From assembly GCF_023650515.1 (NCBI RefSeq), contig NZ_CP096016.1, positions 1,264,001 through 1,328,000 of the forward strand: a stretch of DNA of 64,000 nt, given 5' to 3'. This document shows positions 23,919 through 32,313 of this stretch, piece after piece. A program made the translations under genes and the position numbers. Position 1 is the first letter of the stretch, and the number at the start of each line of letters is the position of its first letter. Source of the DNA: Alkalimarinus coralli (GTDB lineage: Bacteria > Pseudomonadota > Gammaproteobacteria > Pseudomonadales > Oleiphilaceae). The notes under the pieces were generated by a model. It searched no databases. It had not been told where the DNA came from and saw nothing but the letters and a program-made list of their open reading frames with translations.

Positions 23919-25190
23919 ATGTTATTTTCAGACTCAAGAAACAGGTCGCTGCCTGTTTTTACCGTTGTTCTTCTATCTTCACTCTATTTCTCGCAGGGTT
24001 TGCCGTCAGGCTTTTTAGCCCACGCATTGCCTGCACTGCTTCGTGAATACGGTGTCTCGGTAGAGTATATTGGCCTGTTAAAATTGTTGGCGCTGCCATG
24101 GTTTTTAAAATTCCTATGGGCACCCTTTGTTGATCGTACAGAGCTAGGCAAGCAGGGGCCACACCGCGGCTGGATTTTGTTGATGCAGTCATTGCTTGTC
24201 GTATTAATGATGTTGCTATCATTCTCTTCACCCAGCGCTCTGTTTGGATCGTTAATTATCGTATTCTTTGTGATTGTTTTGATGATAAACACAACCGCGG
24301 CAACGCAGGATATAGCAACGGACGGTTTAGCCGTAAAAATGTTGCCTGAGCGTTGGCGCGGACTGGGAAATAGCATTCAGGTGTCTGGCTTTAAAATTGG
24401 CATGATCTTGAGTGGCAGCCTCTTGCTAGTGAGCGTTGATAAACTCGGTTGGGCAATGTCATTTCAACTCATGGGCCTGATCTTATTTGTGTTGCTGCTA
24501 CCCGCGTTCTTATTTAAAGAGCGATCAGCCTACCCGGAATCACATGCTGAAAACCTCCCCTCGATGAGCAATGAGCGTTGGTTTGACGCCTACAAAGGCT
24601 TTTTTTCTCAACCAGGCATTGTCTATTGGTTGGCTGTATTGTTTACCTACAAAATTGCCGACTCGTTGGGCTCAGGAATGATTAAACCGCTGCTTATTGA
24701 TAATGGATACAGCCTGACCGCGGTTGCTGAACTCACCTTTTGGGCCTCAATCAGCGGGTTGCTCGCTGCTGTCGCGGCAGGGTTTATCTACTATCGAATT
24801 GGGGCAAAGTGGTCGCTTATACTGTTCGGTTTGATGCAAGCGCTTGGTATTGCTGCTTATGGGCTTTTGGCTACAGGCAACGTTAGCAACGATGGGGTCT
24901 TTGTTATAGCACTCGTCGAGCAAGCCGCTGACGGCATGTCAACGGTTGCGTTATTTGCACTCATGATGGGACAGTGTAGAAAAGGGCATGAAGGCAGCGA
25001 TTACACCGTGCAAGCCTGCATTCAGGTGGTGATGTCGGGTATTGTCGGTGCGCTGAGTGGTTTTGTCGCTAAACTCGCCGGTTATGAGGTGCTCTATATG
25101 TTGGCCGGGGTGTTGGGTGTACTAGCGCTGATACCGATATACGTTTATTTTTCCAATACAGTTGATGGGGCTAAAGAGAATGAGTCGTGA
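23919..25190 (+). CDS. Major facilitator permease, AmpG/PAT-like
   Basis: The 423-residue protein has about 12 membrane segments. The opening ([22 protein letters not shown], then [21 protein letters not shown]) resembles the AmpG/PAT group, which includes muropeptide importers and the RhtX/FptX siderophore permeases. [14 protein letters not shown] is a further family motif. The substrate may be a cell-wall fragment, a siderophore or acetyl-CoA-like; I cannot decide. The gene follows the HD-GYP-like gene by 21 bp and overlaps ychJ at its 3' end, so the three may be one transcript. Confidence 0.82.
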
Positions 25191-25689
25191 AATTGAGTGC
25201 CCTTGTGGGTATCAAGTCAATGGTAATTCGCTCACTTATGCCGAATGTTGTGAGCCTTTTATTAGTGGTGCAGCCAAGCCTGATCGCTGTGAGCAGTTAA
25301 TGCGTTCTCGCTATACCGCATACGCGCTGGGCAAGGTAGATTACTTAATTGCGACTTGGCACCCCACTAAACAGCAGGAGCTGGACAAAGCCAGTTTGCG
25401 TCAGTCAGCAGAAAGTACAGAGTGGTTACGCTTACAGGTTATCAGTAGTCAGCAACAGGGCGAAAGAGGGACTGTAGAATTTAATGCCTACTTTAAAGAG
25501 CGGGATGCAAGTGGCAGCAGTGAAGGGAAAGAGATTCAGGGCTTGCATGAAGTCTCCCGCTTTGAAAAAGTTGGGAATCAATGGTTCTATCTGGATGGTG
25601 ATGTCGAGTCGGCGGGTCAAACCAAAGTGGGTAGGAATGACCCGTGCCCCTGCGGGAGCGGCAAGAAATATAAAAAATGCTGCGGATAG
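25180..25689 (+). CDS. ychJ: YchJ family SEC-C motif protein
   Basis: The protein has a zinc-binding SEC-C motif at both ends: ECPCGYQ with AECC near the N-terminus, and [17 protein letters not shown] at the C-terminus. Between them is the YchJ middle domain ([23 protein letters not shown]). The function is unknown; SEC-C motifs often mediate contact with ribosome- or SecB-type partners. I chose ATG 25180, which overlaps the permease stop by 11 bp and gives 169 residues. Upstream TTG/ATG codons in the same frame are less likely. It is convergent with bluB, 15 bp away. Confidence 0.92.
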
Positions 25690-25704
25690 CGCTTTTACGA
25701 CGGT

Positions 25705-26487
25705 TTACCAGTTGCCAGGAAAGTGTTTATCGTCAATCACCTGTGAGACTAAGGTCTCTTCTTCTTTGGTTTTCTGCGCGCCCCATTGGTCAAAGTAGAG
25801 CAGGTCGTCGAGCGGCGTTCTATTTAACCAGCCGGCTGTTTCCAGTTCCGGCTTATCAAAAAAGTGGGAGACATACCCCACGCATAGATACGCAATTGGG
25901 ACGATGTCATCCGGCATGGCTAAAGCTGCTTGCAACGCCTGTTGCTCAATAATGCTCACCCAGCCAACACCTAAACCCTCAGCCCTGGCGGCTAACCAGA
26001 AATTCTGCACCGCACAAACACTGCTATAAAGATCCATCTCTTTCATTGATGTTCGGCCAATCACAACAGGGCCGGTACGCTTTCGGTCACAGGTAATACA
26101 GATATTGACCGGTGATTCAAGAATGCCTTCCAGCTTGAGCGTGCGATAGGTTTTACTTTTCTCAGACTCAAACATGTTTGCGGCTTTTTCGTTGGCCTCT
26201 ACAAATGCCTTATGAACGTTCTGTTTGACCTCATCAGAACGTACCACCACGAAGTTCCACGGCTGCATAAAACCGACAGATGGGGCATGGTGAGCGGCGT
26301 AAAGAACCCGGCTCAGTACGTCGTCGGGTATTGGATCTGGCTTGAACTGGCCTCGAACATCGCGCCGGTTGAAGATGGTTTTATAAAGACCATCCCGTTC
26401 GCCTTGGGTGAAAAATAGTTCGTCTTGGTGCTGGGTTTCTTTTGTTTCTACAGCTTCTTTCGGTTTAACAGTATCTTTCTTTTCCAC
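25705..26487 (-). CDS. bluB: 5,6-dimethylbenzimidazole synthase BluB
   Basis: BluB is a nitroreductase-like flavoenzyme that splits reduced FMN with oxygen to make 5,6-dimethylbenzimidazole, the lower ligand of vitamin B12. Supporting segments are FNRRDVRGQFKPDPIPDDVL, AAHHAPSVGFMQPWNF, and VCAVQNFWLAARAEGLGVGWVSI. GTG 26487 has AAGGGG as ribosome binding site. The first 25 residues are a charged extension absent from most relatives. A cobalamin riboswitch upstream (26545-26768) strengthens the call over a generic nitroreductase. No other B12 gene is nearby, so it may complete salvage rather than full synthesis. Confidence 0.94.
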   Translation of the reverse strand: MEKKDTVKPKEAVETKETQHQDELFFTQGERDGLYKTIFNRRDVRGQFKPDPIPDDVLSRVLYAAHHAPSVGFMQPWNFVVVRSDEVKQNVHKAFVEANEKAANMFESEKSKTYRTLKLEGILESPVNICITCDRKRTGPVVIGRTSMKEMDLYSSVCAVQNFWLAARAEGLGVGWVSIIEQQALQAALAMPDDIVPIAYLCVGYVSHFFDKPELETAGWLNRTPLDDLLYFDQWGAQKTKEEETLVSQVIDDKHFPGNW

Positions 26488-26544
26488 AGTATTCCCCTTA
26501 TCGGAAAAGTTTGAGTACGCCTGTCCAAACGTCTCTATTGGCTT

Positions 26545-26768
26545 AAAGGCCGGTCTTCTGACTTAGGGTCGTCTTGCTCAACGGCCTTCCCGGAAGTTAT
26601 CTATCAGTATTCCAGTGGCTCACTCTGTGTTGACTTTATGTCTACCAAAAACAGAGCGTTGAACAATCACCATTACAGCGTTGGGCACGTACCGGAGTTT
26701 CACCGGTTTCCCGATTCTCCAATACCTGATTAGTGTGTTAATCAATCTAAAAAGGTATTGGCACCTAA
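26545..26768 (-). promoter_or_regulatory. Cobalamin (B12) riboswitch controlling bluB
   Basis: On the minus strand the leader shows the conserved B12-riboswitch parts in order: AGGTGCC near 26766, GGGAAACCGGTGAAACTCCGG, GTGCCCAACGCTGTAA, the B12-box-like GAGCCACTGG, CCGGGAAGGCC, and GTCAGAAGACCGGCC near the 3' end. The spacing fits the class. Binding of adenosylcobalamin should repress bluB expression when vitamin is plentiful. The 3' end lies 58 bp before the bluB GTG start. Confidence 0.95.
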
Positions 26769-26928
26769 AAGCGAGGAAGGAACTTTTGCAAAACCCTATA
26801 GTCTTGTCAATATTGAGTGCCGCGAAAACCAAAATAATTAGCTCTGGGCTGCTCAAAGGGGAGGTGAAATCATCATCGTATCGTTATAAAGTTAACGCTG
26901 ATAAAAGAATAATATAAAAGGAACTACA

Positions 26929-27852
26929 ATGATCAAGTATCTCCGTACACCTGAAAAGTGTTTTGATCGTCTGGTCGGTTACCCATTTCAACCTCACTAC
27001 GTAAAAGTGGATGAAGGCATGGAAGTAGGGGGCGGTAAGTCTCAAAGCTTACAGATGCATTTTGTCGATGAAGGCGATAGAAACGCCGACCCGATACTTA
27101 TGATGCATGGTGAACCCAGTTGGTCATACCTGTATCGAAATATGATCCCGATTTGTGCTGCAGCAGGTCATCGTGTAATAGCTCCAGACCTGATTGGTTT
27201 TGGCAAATCTGATAAACCGGTTGATATCTCCCTGTTTTCATATCAACAGCACATGGACTGGGTGCAGACTTTTATTGATAAGCTCGACCTGAACAATATC
27301 ACGCTCGTATGTCAGGATTGGGGCTCGCTCATTGGTCTGCGGCTTGCGGCTGAAAATGCAGACCGCTTCAAAGCGATTGTTGTAGGGAATGGAATGTTGC
27401 CAACCGGTGATCAACCGGTGCCAATGGCGTTTCATGCATGGAAGACATTTGCGCTATATAGCCCCTGGTTTCCGATAAGTCGAATCATCGATATGGGCAC
27501 CTTTAAAAAGCTTTCAGGAGGAGAGCGCAAGGCCTATGATGCACCGTTTCCTTCGAGCAAGCACAAAGCGGCAACCCGCGCCTTCCCTAAACTGGTGCCC
27601 GTCTCACCGAATGACCCTGCTACAGAAGCAAACCGGGCCGCATGGAAAGTGTTGGAGCAGTGGGAAAAACCGTTTCTAACAACCTTTAGCAATGGTGACC
27701 CGATTACCCGCGGCGGCGATAAATATATGCGCGACCGCATCCCAGGCAGTAAAGACCAAAATCACCAGACGTTATCAGGCGGGCACTTTTTGCAAGAAGA
27801 CTCCCCTCAGCAGTTTGCGGGCGCCGTAAATGAGTTGTTAGCGTCGATCTAA
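26929..27852 (+). CDS. Haloalkane dehalogenase (alpha/beta hydrolase)
   Basis: The 307-residue enzyme resembles subfamily I haloalkane dehalogenases, which hydrolyse carbon-halogen bonds to alcohols. The oxyanion segment MMHGEPSWSYLYR is typical, and the nucleophile is Asp130 in VCQDWGSLIG, with Trp131 as a halide-binding residue. The catalytic His lies in SGGHFLQED (about 287), and a second candidate halide-binding Trp is in AFHAWKTFA. There is no signal peptide. An AAGGAAC ribosome binding site precedes ATG 26929. Activity on other esters or epoxides cannot be excluded from sequence. Confidence 0.9.
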   Translation: MIKYLRTPEKCFDRLVGYPFQPHYVKVDEGMEVGGGKSQSLQMHFVDEGDRNADPILMMHGEPSWSYLYRNMIPICAAAGHRVIAPDLIGFGKSDKPVDISLFSYQQHMDWVQTFIDKLDLNNITLVCQDWGSLIGLRLAAENADRFKAIVVGNGMLPTGDQPVPMAFHAWKTFALYSPWFPISRIIDMGTFKKLSGGERKAYDAPFPSSKHKAATRAFPKLVPVSPNDPATEANRAAWKVLEQWEKPFLTTFSNGDPITRGGDKYMRDRIPGSKDQNHQTLSGGHFLQEDSPQQFAGAVNELLASI

Positions 27853-28000
27853 TAGCTTAACCGGGGTTAGTGCTGCGTTCACCTGAGTGTGAATCTACGT
27901 TCAGGTGATCCTCTTTTTAAGCGGTTCTGTTAGAATGCCCATCTAATTCGGCCATGCCTGTCACAGCCTTAACTTTACGCCTTATATCAGGAGTTCTCTG

Positions 28001-29179
28001 TTGTCGCATTATGATGTTGTTGTAATTGGAGCGGGTGCTGCTGGCCTAATGTGTGCCATAACGGCAGGCAATAGAGGACGTAAGGTTCTCGTGGTTGACC
28101 ACGCAAACAAAGCCGGTAAGAAAATACTCATGTCGGGAGGAGGGCGTTGTAACTTCATCAACATGTACTCAGAACCGGAGAACTTCCTCTCACATAATCC
28201 TCACTTCTGTAAATCTGCATTGGTGCGATACACCCAATGGGACTTTATCGCATTGGTTGATAAACATGGCATCCCCTATCACGAAAAAAAGTTAGGCCAG
28301 TTATTTTGCGATAACAAGTCGAGCGATATTCTAGAGATGCTGTTGCGAGAGAGTGACGAGGCCGATGTAACGATACGGCTCAATACGTCGGTAGAGGGTA
28401 TCGAAAAAACGGAACAAGGTTTTGAACTAAAAACCAATACATCAGACGTCACCTGTGAGTCCCTCGTGATTGCAACCGGCGCATTATCGATACCCACCAT
28501 GGGAGCCACTGGTTTTGGCTATGATATCGCCCGACAATTTGGCCATACCATACATGACACCCGTGCCGGGTTGGTTCCATTTGTTATTACCAATCAACTC
28601 AAACCCCTTTGTGAAGCCTTATCTGGCAGCTCGGTCGATACCACTGTTAGCTGTAATGGCCAGACCTTTAGAGAAAATATACTGTTTACCCACCGGGGGA
28701 TTAGCGGCCCGGCCATCCTTCAAATATCCTCATATTGGCGAGAAGGGGATGAAGTAGAGATAAACTTGCTGCCAGACCGTGAAGCGCAAAGCTGGCTTAC
28801 CGAAGAACAATCGGCACGCCCCAATGCTGAGCTACGCACCGTATTGTCTGATGTATTCACAAAGAAAATGGCAACGCTTTTTTGTGAAAACTGGTTTGCA
28901 TCAAAACCGATGAAACAATATACCGCGCCAGAGCTTGAGAAAATCGCCACCCAACTGAGTGAATGGAAAATTACCCCCTCAGGGACAGAAGGGTATAGAA
29001 CCGCAGAAGTCACTATTGGTGGAGTTGATACCAATGAACTCTCATCCAAAACCATGATGTCTAATAAGGTTGATGGCTTGTATTTTATTGGGGAAGTGGT
29101 TGATGTGACGGGGTGGTTAGGGGGCTTTAATTTTCAGTGGGCATGGAGCTCGGGGCATGCAGCGGGGGAGAGGGTTTAG
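28001..29179 (+). CDS. YhiN/HI0933-like FAD-dependent oxidoreductase
   Basis: The dinucleotide-binding fold is at the N-terminus (VVVIGAGAAGLMCAITAG), and the HI0933 family hallmark GGGRCNF follows at about residue 45. The C-terminal VDVTGWLGGFNFQWAWSSGHAAG is also characteristic. The family binds FAD; its substrate is unsettled. The start is TTG 28001, well supported by AGGAG about 8 bp upstream; no ATG fits. The length of 392 is normal. It appears to be a single gene. Confidence 0.92.
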   Translation: MSHYDVVVIGAGAAGLMCAITAGNRGRKVLVVDHANKAGKKILMSGGGRCNFINMYSEPENFLSHNPHFCKSALVRYTQWDFIALVDKHGIPYHEKKLGQLFCDNKSSDILEMLLRESDEADVTIRLNTSVEGIEKTEQGFELKTNTSDVTCESLVIATGALSIPTMGATGFGYDIARQFGHTIHDTRAGLVPFVITNQLKPLCEALSGSSVDTTVSCNGQTFRENILFTHRGISGPAILQISSYWREGDEVEINLLPDREAQSWLTEEQSARPNAELRTVLSDVFTKKMATLFCENWFASKPMKQYTAPELEKIATQLSEWKITPSGTEGYRTAEVTIGGVDTNELSSKTMMSNKVDGLYFIGEVVDVTGWLGGFNFQWAWSSGHAAGERV

Positions 29180-29216
29180 CTAAGGTGTTTAATGAAGCAG
29201 CCATACTAAAATACGC

Positions 29217-29675
29217 TTAATTGAACCAGTCATCCGGGTCTGATTTATACCCTGAATCAACGAGTCTTTCTAGGTAAGTAAACCCGCTATTTACTTTTAC
29301 TTCATCGAAAACCTGTTTAAATGCTGGTCTTTCTAAGTGAGCCTTTATCCCTAAACACCATGACTCCCATGTGTGCCTAGATATGCGGCCTTTTGCTCTC
29401 AAGTAGACCTGCTCGTTCGACAGGTCAAGGTAGTTAAAAACTAGCTCTCTTACCTTTGCTTTGTCTTCTTCAGCAGGCTCTTTACCTATCAATACATCGA
29501 CAGGCAAATCCATTGAAAGGGATCTGTACTGCTGATCCATGGAGTCTTCAAATTCAGCCTGAGCTTGTTTTTTTGACAACCTTATTTGCCATGCGCCGAA
29601 TAAGACGCCAATGGCTGTGGCTACTGAAGCAACCGCGGTAGAAATTGAACTGATAGCATTCCAATCAATCGTCAT
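29217..29675 (-). CDS. Hypothetical membrane-anchored protein of the MNT/HEPN operon
   Basis: The 152-residue protein has one N-terminal membrane segment (ISTAVASVATAIGVLFGAW) followed by a charged cytoplasmic region (RLSKKQAQAEFEDSMDQQYRSLS) and a helical domain (FNYLDLSNEQVYLRAKGRIS). I do not recognise a family. It is the third gene of a leftward operon, 33 bp after the HEPN-like gene, so it probably works with the MNT/HEPN pair. Its membrane anchor is unusual for toxin-antitoxin loci. Confidence 0.6.
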   Translation of the reverse strand: MTIDWNAISSISTAVASVATAIGVLFGAWQIRLSKKQAQAEFEDSMDQQYRSLSMDLPVDVLIGKEPAEEDKAKVRELVFNYLDLSNEQVYLRAKGRISRHTWESWCLGIKAHLERPAFKQVFDEVKVNSGFTYLERLVDSGYKSDPDDWFN

Positions 29676-29708
29676 ATCAACTCTTTAATCCTTTCCCCTC
29701 TTCCTATT

Positions 29709-30125
29709 TTACTCTATTGGCTCTAAAGCTTTTACGAGCGTTTGAATCTCTTTGGTAATACTAATTAGCTCTTTTAATAACTGAGGATTCACATCTAAAT
29801 GCCCCTCATATTCGGCAAGATTGCGCACATTGTGACATTTGTCTAAAACTCGCCACTTAGCCTTATCCAGCCCTAAGGAGTGCTGTAAACACTGAAACAC
29901 CAAGTACCGACTATCTGATCGATAGCCATGCCAACGCAATGCCGCCAGAGAAAACGCATGAGCCGCGCCATAAGATAAAGAGAACTGACTGTCTTCACTT
30001 AGTCCATCAATCAACGCATCTTTTAGTTTTGTATCTCCGGCACGCAACATCCCGGCAAACTCTTTTGCATCGGGTGGTTCACGTTTGAGTTGATTTATTT
30101 TTACAAGGTTTTCCAATTCTTTCAT
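29709..30125 (-). CDS. HEPN-like protein, putative toxin of MNT/HEPN system
   Basis: This all-helical 138-residue protein carries a motif reminiscent of HEPN RNases near the end: CHNVRNLAEYEGH, where an Arg-Asn pair is followed by Glu-Tyr and a His. This resembles the HEPN branch with an RNxxEY motif. In paired systems HEPN proteins are the toxic RNase or the target of AMPylation. It lies 21 bp after the nucleotidyltransferase gene in the same operon, which supports the assignment. The spacing of the Arg and His differs from the classical R-x4-6-H. Confidence 0.68.
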   Translation of the reverse strand: MKELENLVKINQLKREPPDAKEFAGMLRAGDTKLKDALIDGLSEDSQFSLSYGAAHAFSLAALRWHGYRSDSRYLVFQCLQHSLGLDKAKWRVLDKCHNVRNLAEYEGHLDVNPQLLKELISITKEIQTLVKALEPIE

Positions 30126-30146
30126 ATCGCATCCTGCGCTTTTTGT

Positions 30147-30731
30147 TCACGGTTCATCTAATAAATCTAATAAATCTATTTTTGGTTGAGCCATCACCTT
30201 AGTTAAAAAACTCTGGTTATCAGCCAAGCGTTCATCAAACTCATCTGGAGAATAAATTGTCGGGTTAATGGGGCGTTGTAATTGAGCTTCAGCCTCCTCG
30301 AGTAATTGCATAATCTCGCTGTAGCTTAAATCTTCCCCTACAAGCATCACATCTATATCACTATCAGCATGATCTTCACCTTTGGCAACCGAACCATAGA
30401 CAAAAGCCTTGCTTAACGCTGGTAATAATGGTTCCAATGTAGTTTGCAAAACATTTGCTACTCCGAAGGTTTTTTTCACAATACCTACCAGCTCATCAAA
30501 AATAGGTGATGCCTTATTCGCTTGATAGTGGTTTTGGTTACCCTGTTTTCTTACCACTAGCAAACCTGCTTCTGTAAACTTATTCAGCTCGCGACTAATT
30601 ACACCTCGACCCATATCCGCTAAACGCACCACTTCATTAAGATAAAAGTCTTTCTCTGGCAAACCAAAAAATAATGCCAATAGCTTTTGCTGCGCCTTAG
30701 TAAAAAGTGCATCTCCGATATTTGTCTTCAT
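30147..30731 (-). CDS. Winged-helix/MNT nucleotidyltransferase, putative antitoxin
   Basis: Residues 1-90 form a winged-helix DNA-binding domain (FYLNEVVRLADMGRGVISRELNKF). Residues 105-165 are a minimal nucleotidyltransferase with KAFVYGSVAKGEDHADSDIDVMLVG, holding the GS-x10-D-x-D catalytic pattern. Such MNT proteins can neutralise HEPN toxins by attaching AMP, and here the DNA-binding domain suggests it also represses the operon. A strong palindrome spans its predicted promoter (30752-30796). The stop is 21 bp before the HEPN-like gene. Confidence 0.88.
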   Translation of the reverse strand: MKTNIGDALFTKAQQKLLALFFGLPEKDFYLNEVVRLADMGRGVISRELNKFTEAGLLVVRKQGNQNHYQANKASPIFDELVGIVKKTFGVANVLQTTLEPLLPALSKAFVYGSVAKGEDHADSDIDVMLVGEDLSYSEIMQLLEEAEAQLQRPINPTIYSPDEFDERLADNQSFLTKVMAQPKIDLLDLLDEP

Positions 30732-30751
30732 TTATTTCAATTCAGTCTGAA

Positions 30752-30796
30752 AAGCCCCAATCTGGGTATTATAAGCCCCAGATTGGGGCTTGTCGA
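30752..30796 (-). promoter_or_regulatory. Palindromic operator spanning the MNT/HEPN promoter
   Basis: AAGCCCCAATCTGGG (30752-30766) is repeated inverted at 30777-30791 with no mismatch. On the minus strand -35 TCGACA (30791-30796) and -10 TATAAT (30768-30773) are separated by 17 bp, so the -10 lies between the two arms and one arm fills the spacer. A protein bound here would block RNA polymerase, which fits self-repression by the winged-helix MNT protein. Confidence 0.75.
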
Positions 30797-31061
30797 TTTT
30801 TTCAGTTCAAAACTATTAATTGAAAATGTACGCTCCGAAAATCAGTGATTTGGTATCGGAGTCAATTACGGTACCGTCTTAACACTTAAAATTTTTATTA
30901 ACTTTACTGCGCTCATAACTCGGTGTAATCAGTTCTGCGATAGCCATATGTGTTGTCACTGGGAGTCAGCGGTGTCTTGTATCCATTCAATCACGGTAGC
31001 GTTCTGAACGAGAAGGTTTGTAATGTTTAGTCACTGACACTTCAATCTAGCAGTTATTTTT

Positions 31062-31109
31062 ATTCGCTATGCCTTGTGCTGCATCAATGCAGCACAAGGC
31101 ATAGCGAAT
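31062..31109. repeat. 23-bp perfect palindrome with 2-nt loop
   Basis: The arms at 31062-31084 and 31087-31109 are fully complementary (arm begins ATTCGCTATGCC and ends TGCTGCAT). It lies in the gap between the MNT/HEPN operon and the esterase gene. No T tract follows on the plus strand, so a simple terminator role is doubtful. Confidence 0.9.
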
Positions 31110-31233
31110 CGACAATAATTAATGCATATTCTGTAAGCGTCCATTGATGTTTAGCCTTCCAGGGCTTTTTATTATCATGCAAAATGTAATGAAGGCCCAG
31201 CTTATGACTCTTAGCCCAGAAGGAGAATATCAA

Positions 31234-31863
31234 ATGAATAGCACCTTTCAGAGAAATCGTGCCCTTCCTTCACTTGTTATCGCTCTTTTATTTGCAGTAT
31301 TAGCTGGCTGCGGCTCTTCCAAGCTGGAGCCTATTCCAAAAAACGGCACTATTCTGGCATTTGGTGACAGCCTGACCGTGGGTGTTGGAACGACCGAAGC
31401 TAATAGTTACCCTTCAGTACTCGCAGAACTGACCGGGCTAACGGTGATTAACTCAGGCGTTTCTGGTGAAACCACTGACAATGGGTTAATACGGCTAAGA
31501 GAGGTTTTAGACAATACAAACCCTGACCTGTTAATTCTGCTGGAAGGTGGCAACGATATTCTTCGAAATCGGAATATGAGTGAAACAAAGGCGAACCTGG
31601 CAGCAATGATTGAACTCGCGCAAAGCCGAGATATACCTGTCGTATTGATTGGTGTGCCGCAAAAGGCGCTGTTTTCCAACTCAGCACCGCTCTATGGTGA
31701 GCTTGCAGATGAATGTCAGCTCGTCTTTGATGACTCGTTAATTGCCGAACTGCAACGCAGCCCATCAATGAAATCTGACCATGTTCATTTTAATGAAGAA
31801 GGGTATCGCAAAATGGCCAGCGATATTTTTGAGTTGTTAGAAGATAATGGGGCGTTGCAGTGA
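31234..31863 (+). CDS. GDSL/SGNH-family esterase, lipoprotein form (TesA-like)
   Basis: ATG 31234, behind AAGGAG, gives a signal sequence ending in lipobox VLAGC (Cys26), so the mature enzyme should be lipid-anchored. SGNH blocks are present: ILAFGDSLTVG (Ser nucleophile), the Gly in NSGVSGETTD, EGGNDILR (Asn) and DHVHFNEEGY (Asp/His). This matches multifunctional arylesterase/thioesterase TesA. An upstream in-frame start at 31144 would hide the signal peptide and is unlikely. The gene stands alone, 81 bp before the phosphatase gene. Confidence 0.9.
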   Translation: MNSTFQRNRALPSLVIALLFAVLAGCGSSKLEPIPKNGTILAFGDSLTVGVGTTEANSYPSVLAELTGLTVINSGVSGETTDNGLIRLREVLDNTNPDLLILLEGGNDILRNRNMSETKANLAAMIELAQSRDIPVVLIGVPQKALFSNSAPLYGELADECQLVFDDSLIAELQRSPSMKSDHVHFNEEGYRKMASDIFELLEDNGALQ

Positions 31864-31944
31864 GTGTTGTGCGCGAAGAGCTATGCATGAAACATCAAGA
31901 GAAGATGTAAAGCATGTGACGTTGAGGTTCAATTAAGGGCATAT

Positions 31945-32283
31945 ATGGACGAAAGCAAAAGAAATATTTTATTCATCTGTAGTAAAAACCAGTGGCGAAG
32001 CCCTACCGCCGAAACTATCTGGCGCAAGCATCCATCGTTAAATGTGCGGTCGGCTGGAACGAGTCAAAAGGCGAGAAAAACAGTTAACGCAAAAGATATT
32101 GCCTGGGCCGATGTTATCTTTGTTATGGAAGAGAAGCACAAAAACCGGCTTAAAGCTGACTTTTCCCGAATGCTGTCACACAAGACGATCTATGTTCTCG
32201 ATATACCGGATGAATACCAGTATATGGATTCAAACCTGATTGATGAGCTGGAATCCACCGTAGCGCCGCTGTTAGATGTCTAA
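31945..32283 (+). CDS. Small low-molecular-weight-type protein tyrosine phosphatase
   Basis: The 112-residue protein has the CX5R-S loop near its start (FICSKNQWRSPTAE), with Asp in the later LDIPDEYQYMD segment as the likely general acid. It is shorter than the usual 150-residue LMW phosphatases and has a compact C-terminus. Targets are unknown. The helicase gene begins 30 bp after its stop, so the two are probably co-transcribed. Confidence 0.85.
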   Translation: MDESKRNILFICSKNQWRSPTAETIWRKHPSLNVRSAGTSQKARKTVNAKDIAWADVIFVMEEKHKNRLKADFSRMLSHKTIYVLDIPDEYQYMDSNLIDELESTVAPLLDV

Positions 32284-32313
32284 GCAAAATAGTTAAAGGA
32301 CTAAACAAACAAT

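Noticed and set aside
26620-26856. 78-codon ORF in the bluB leader
   Set aside because: The sequence is explained by the cobalamin riboswitch; the reading frame has no family similarity.
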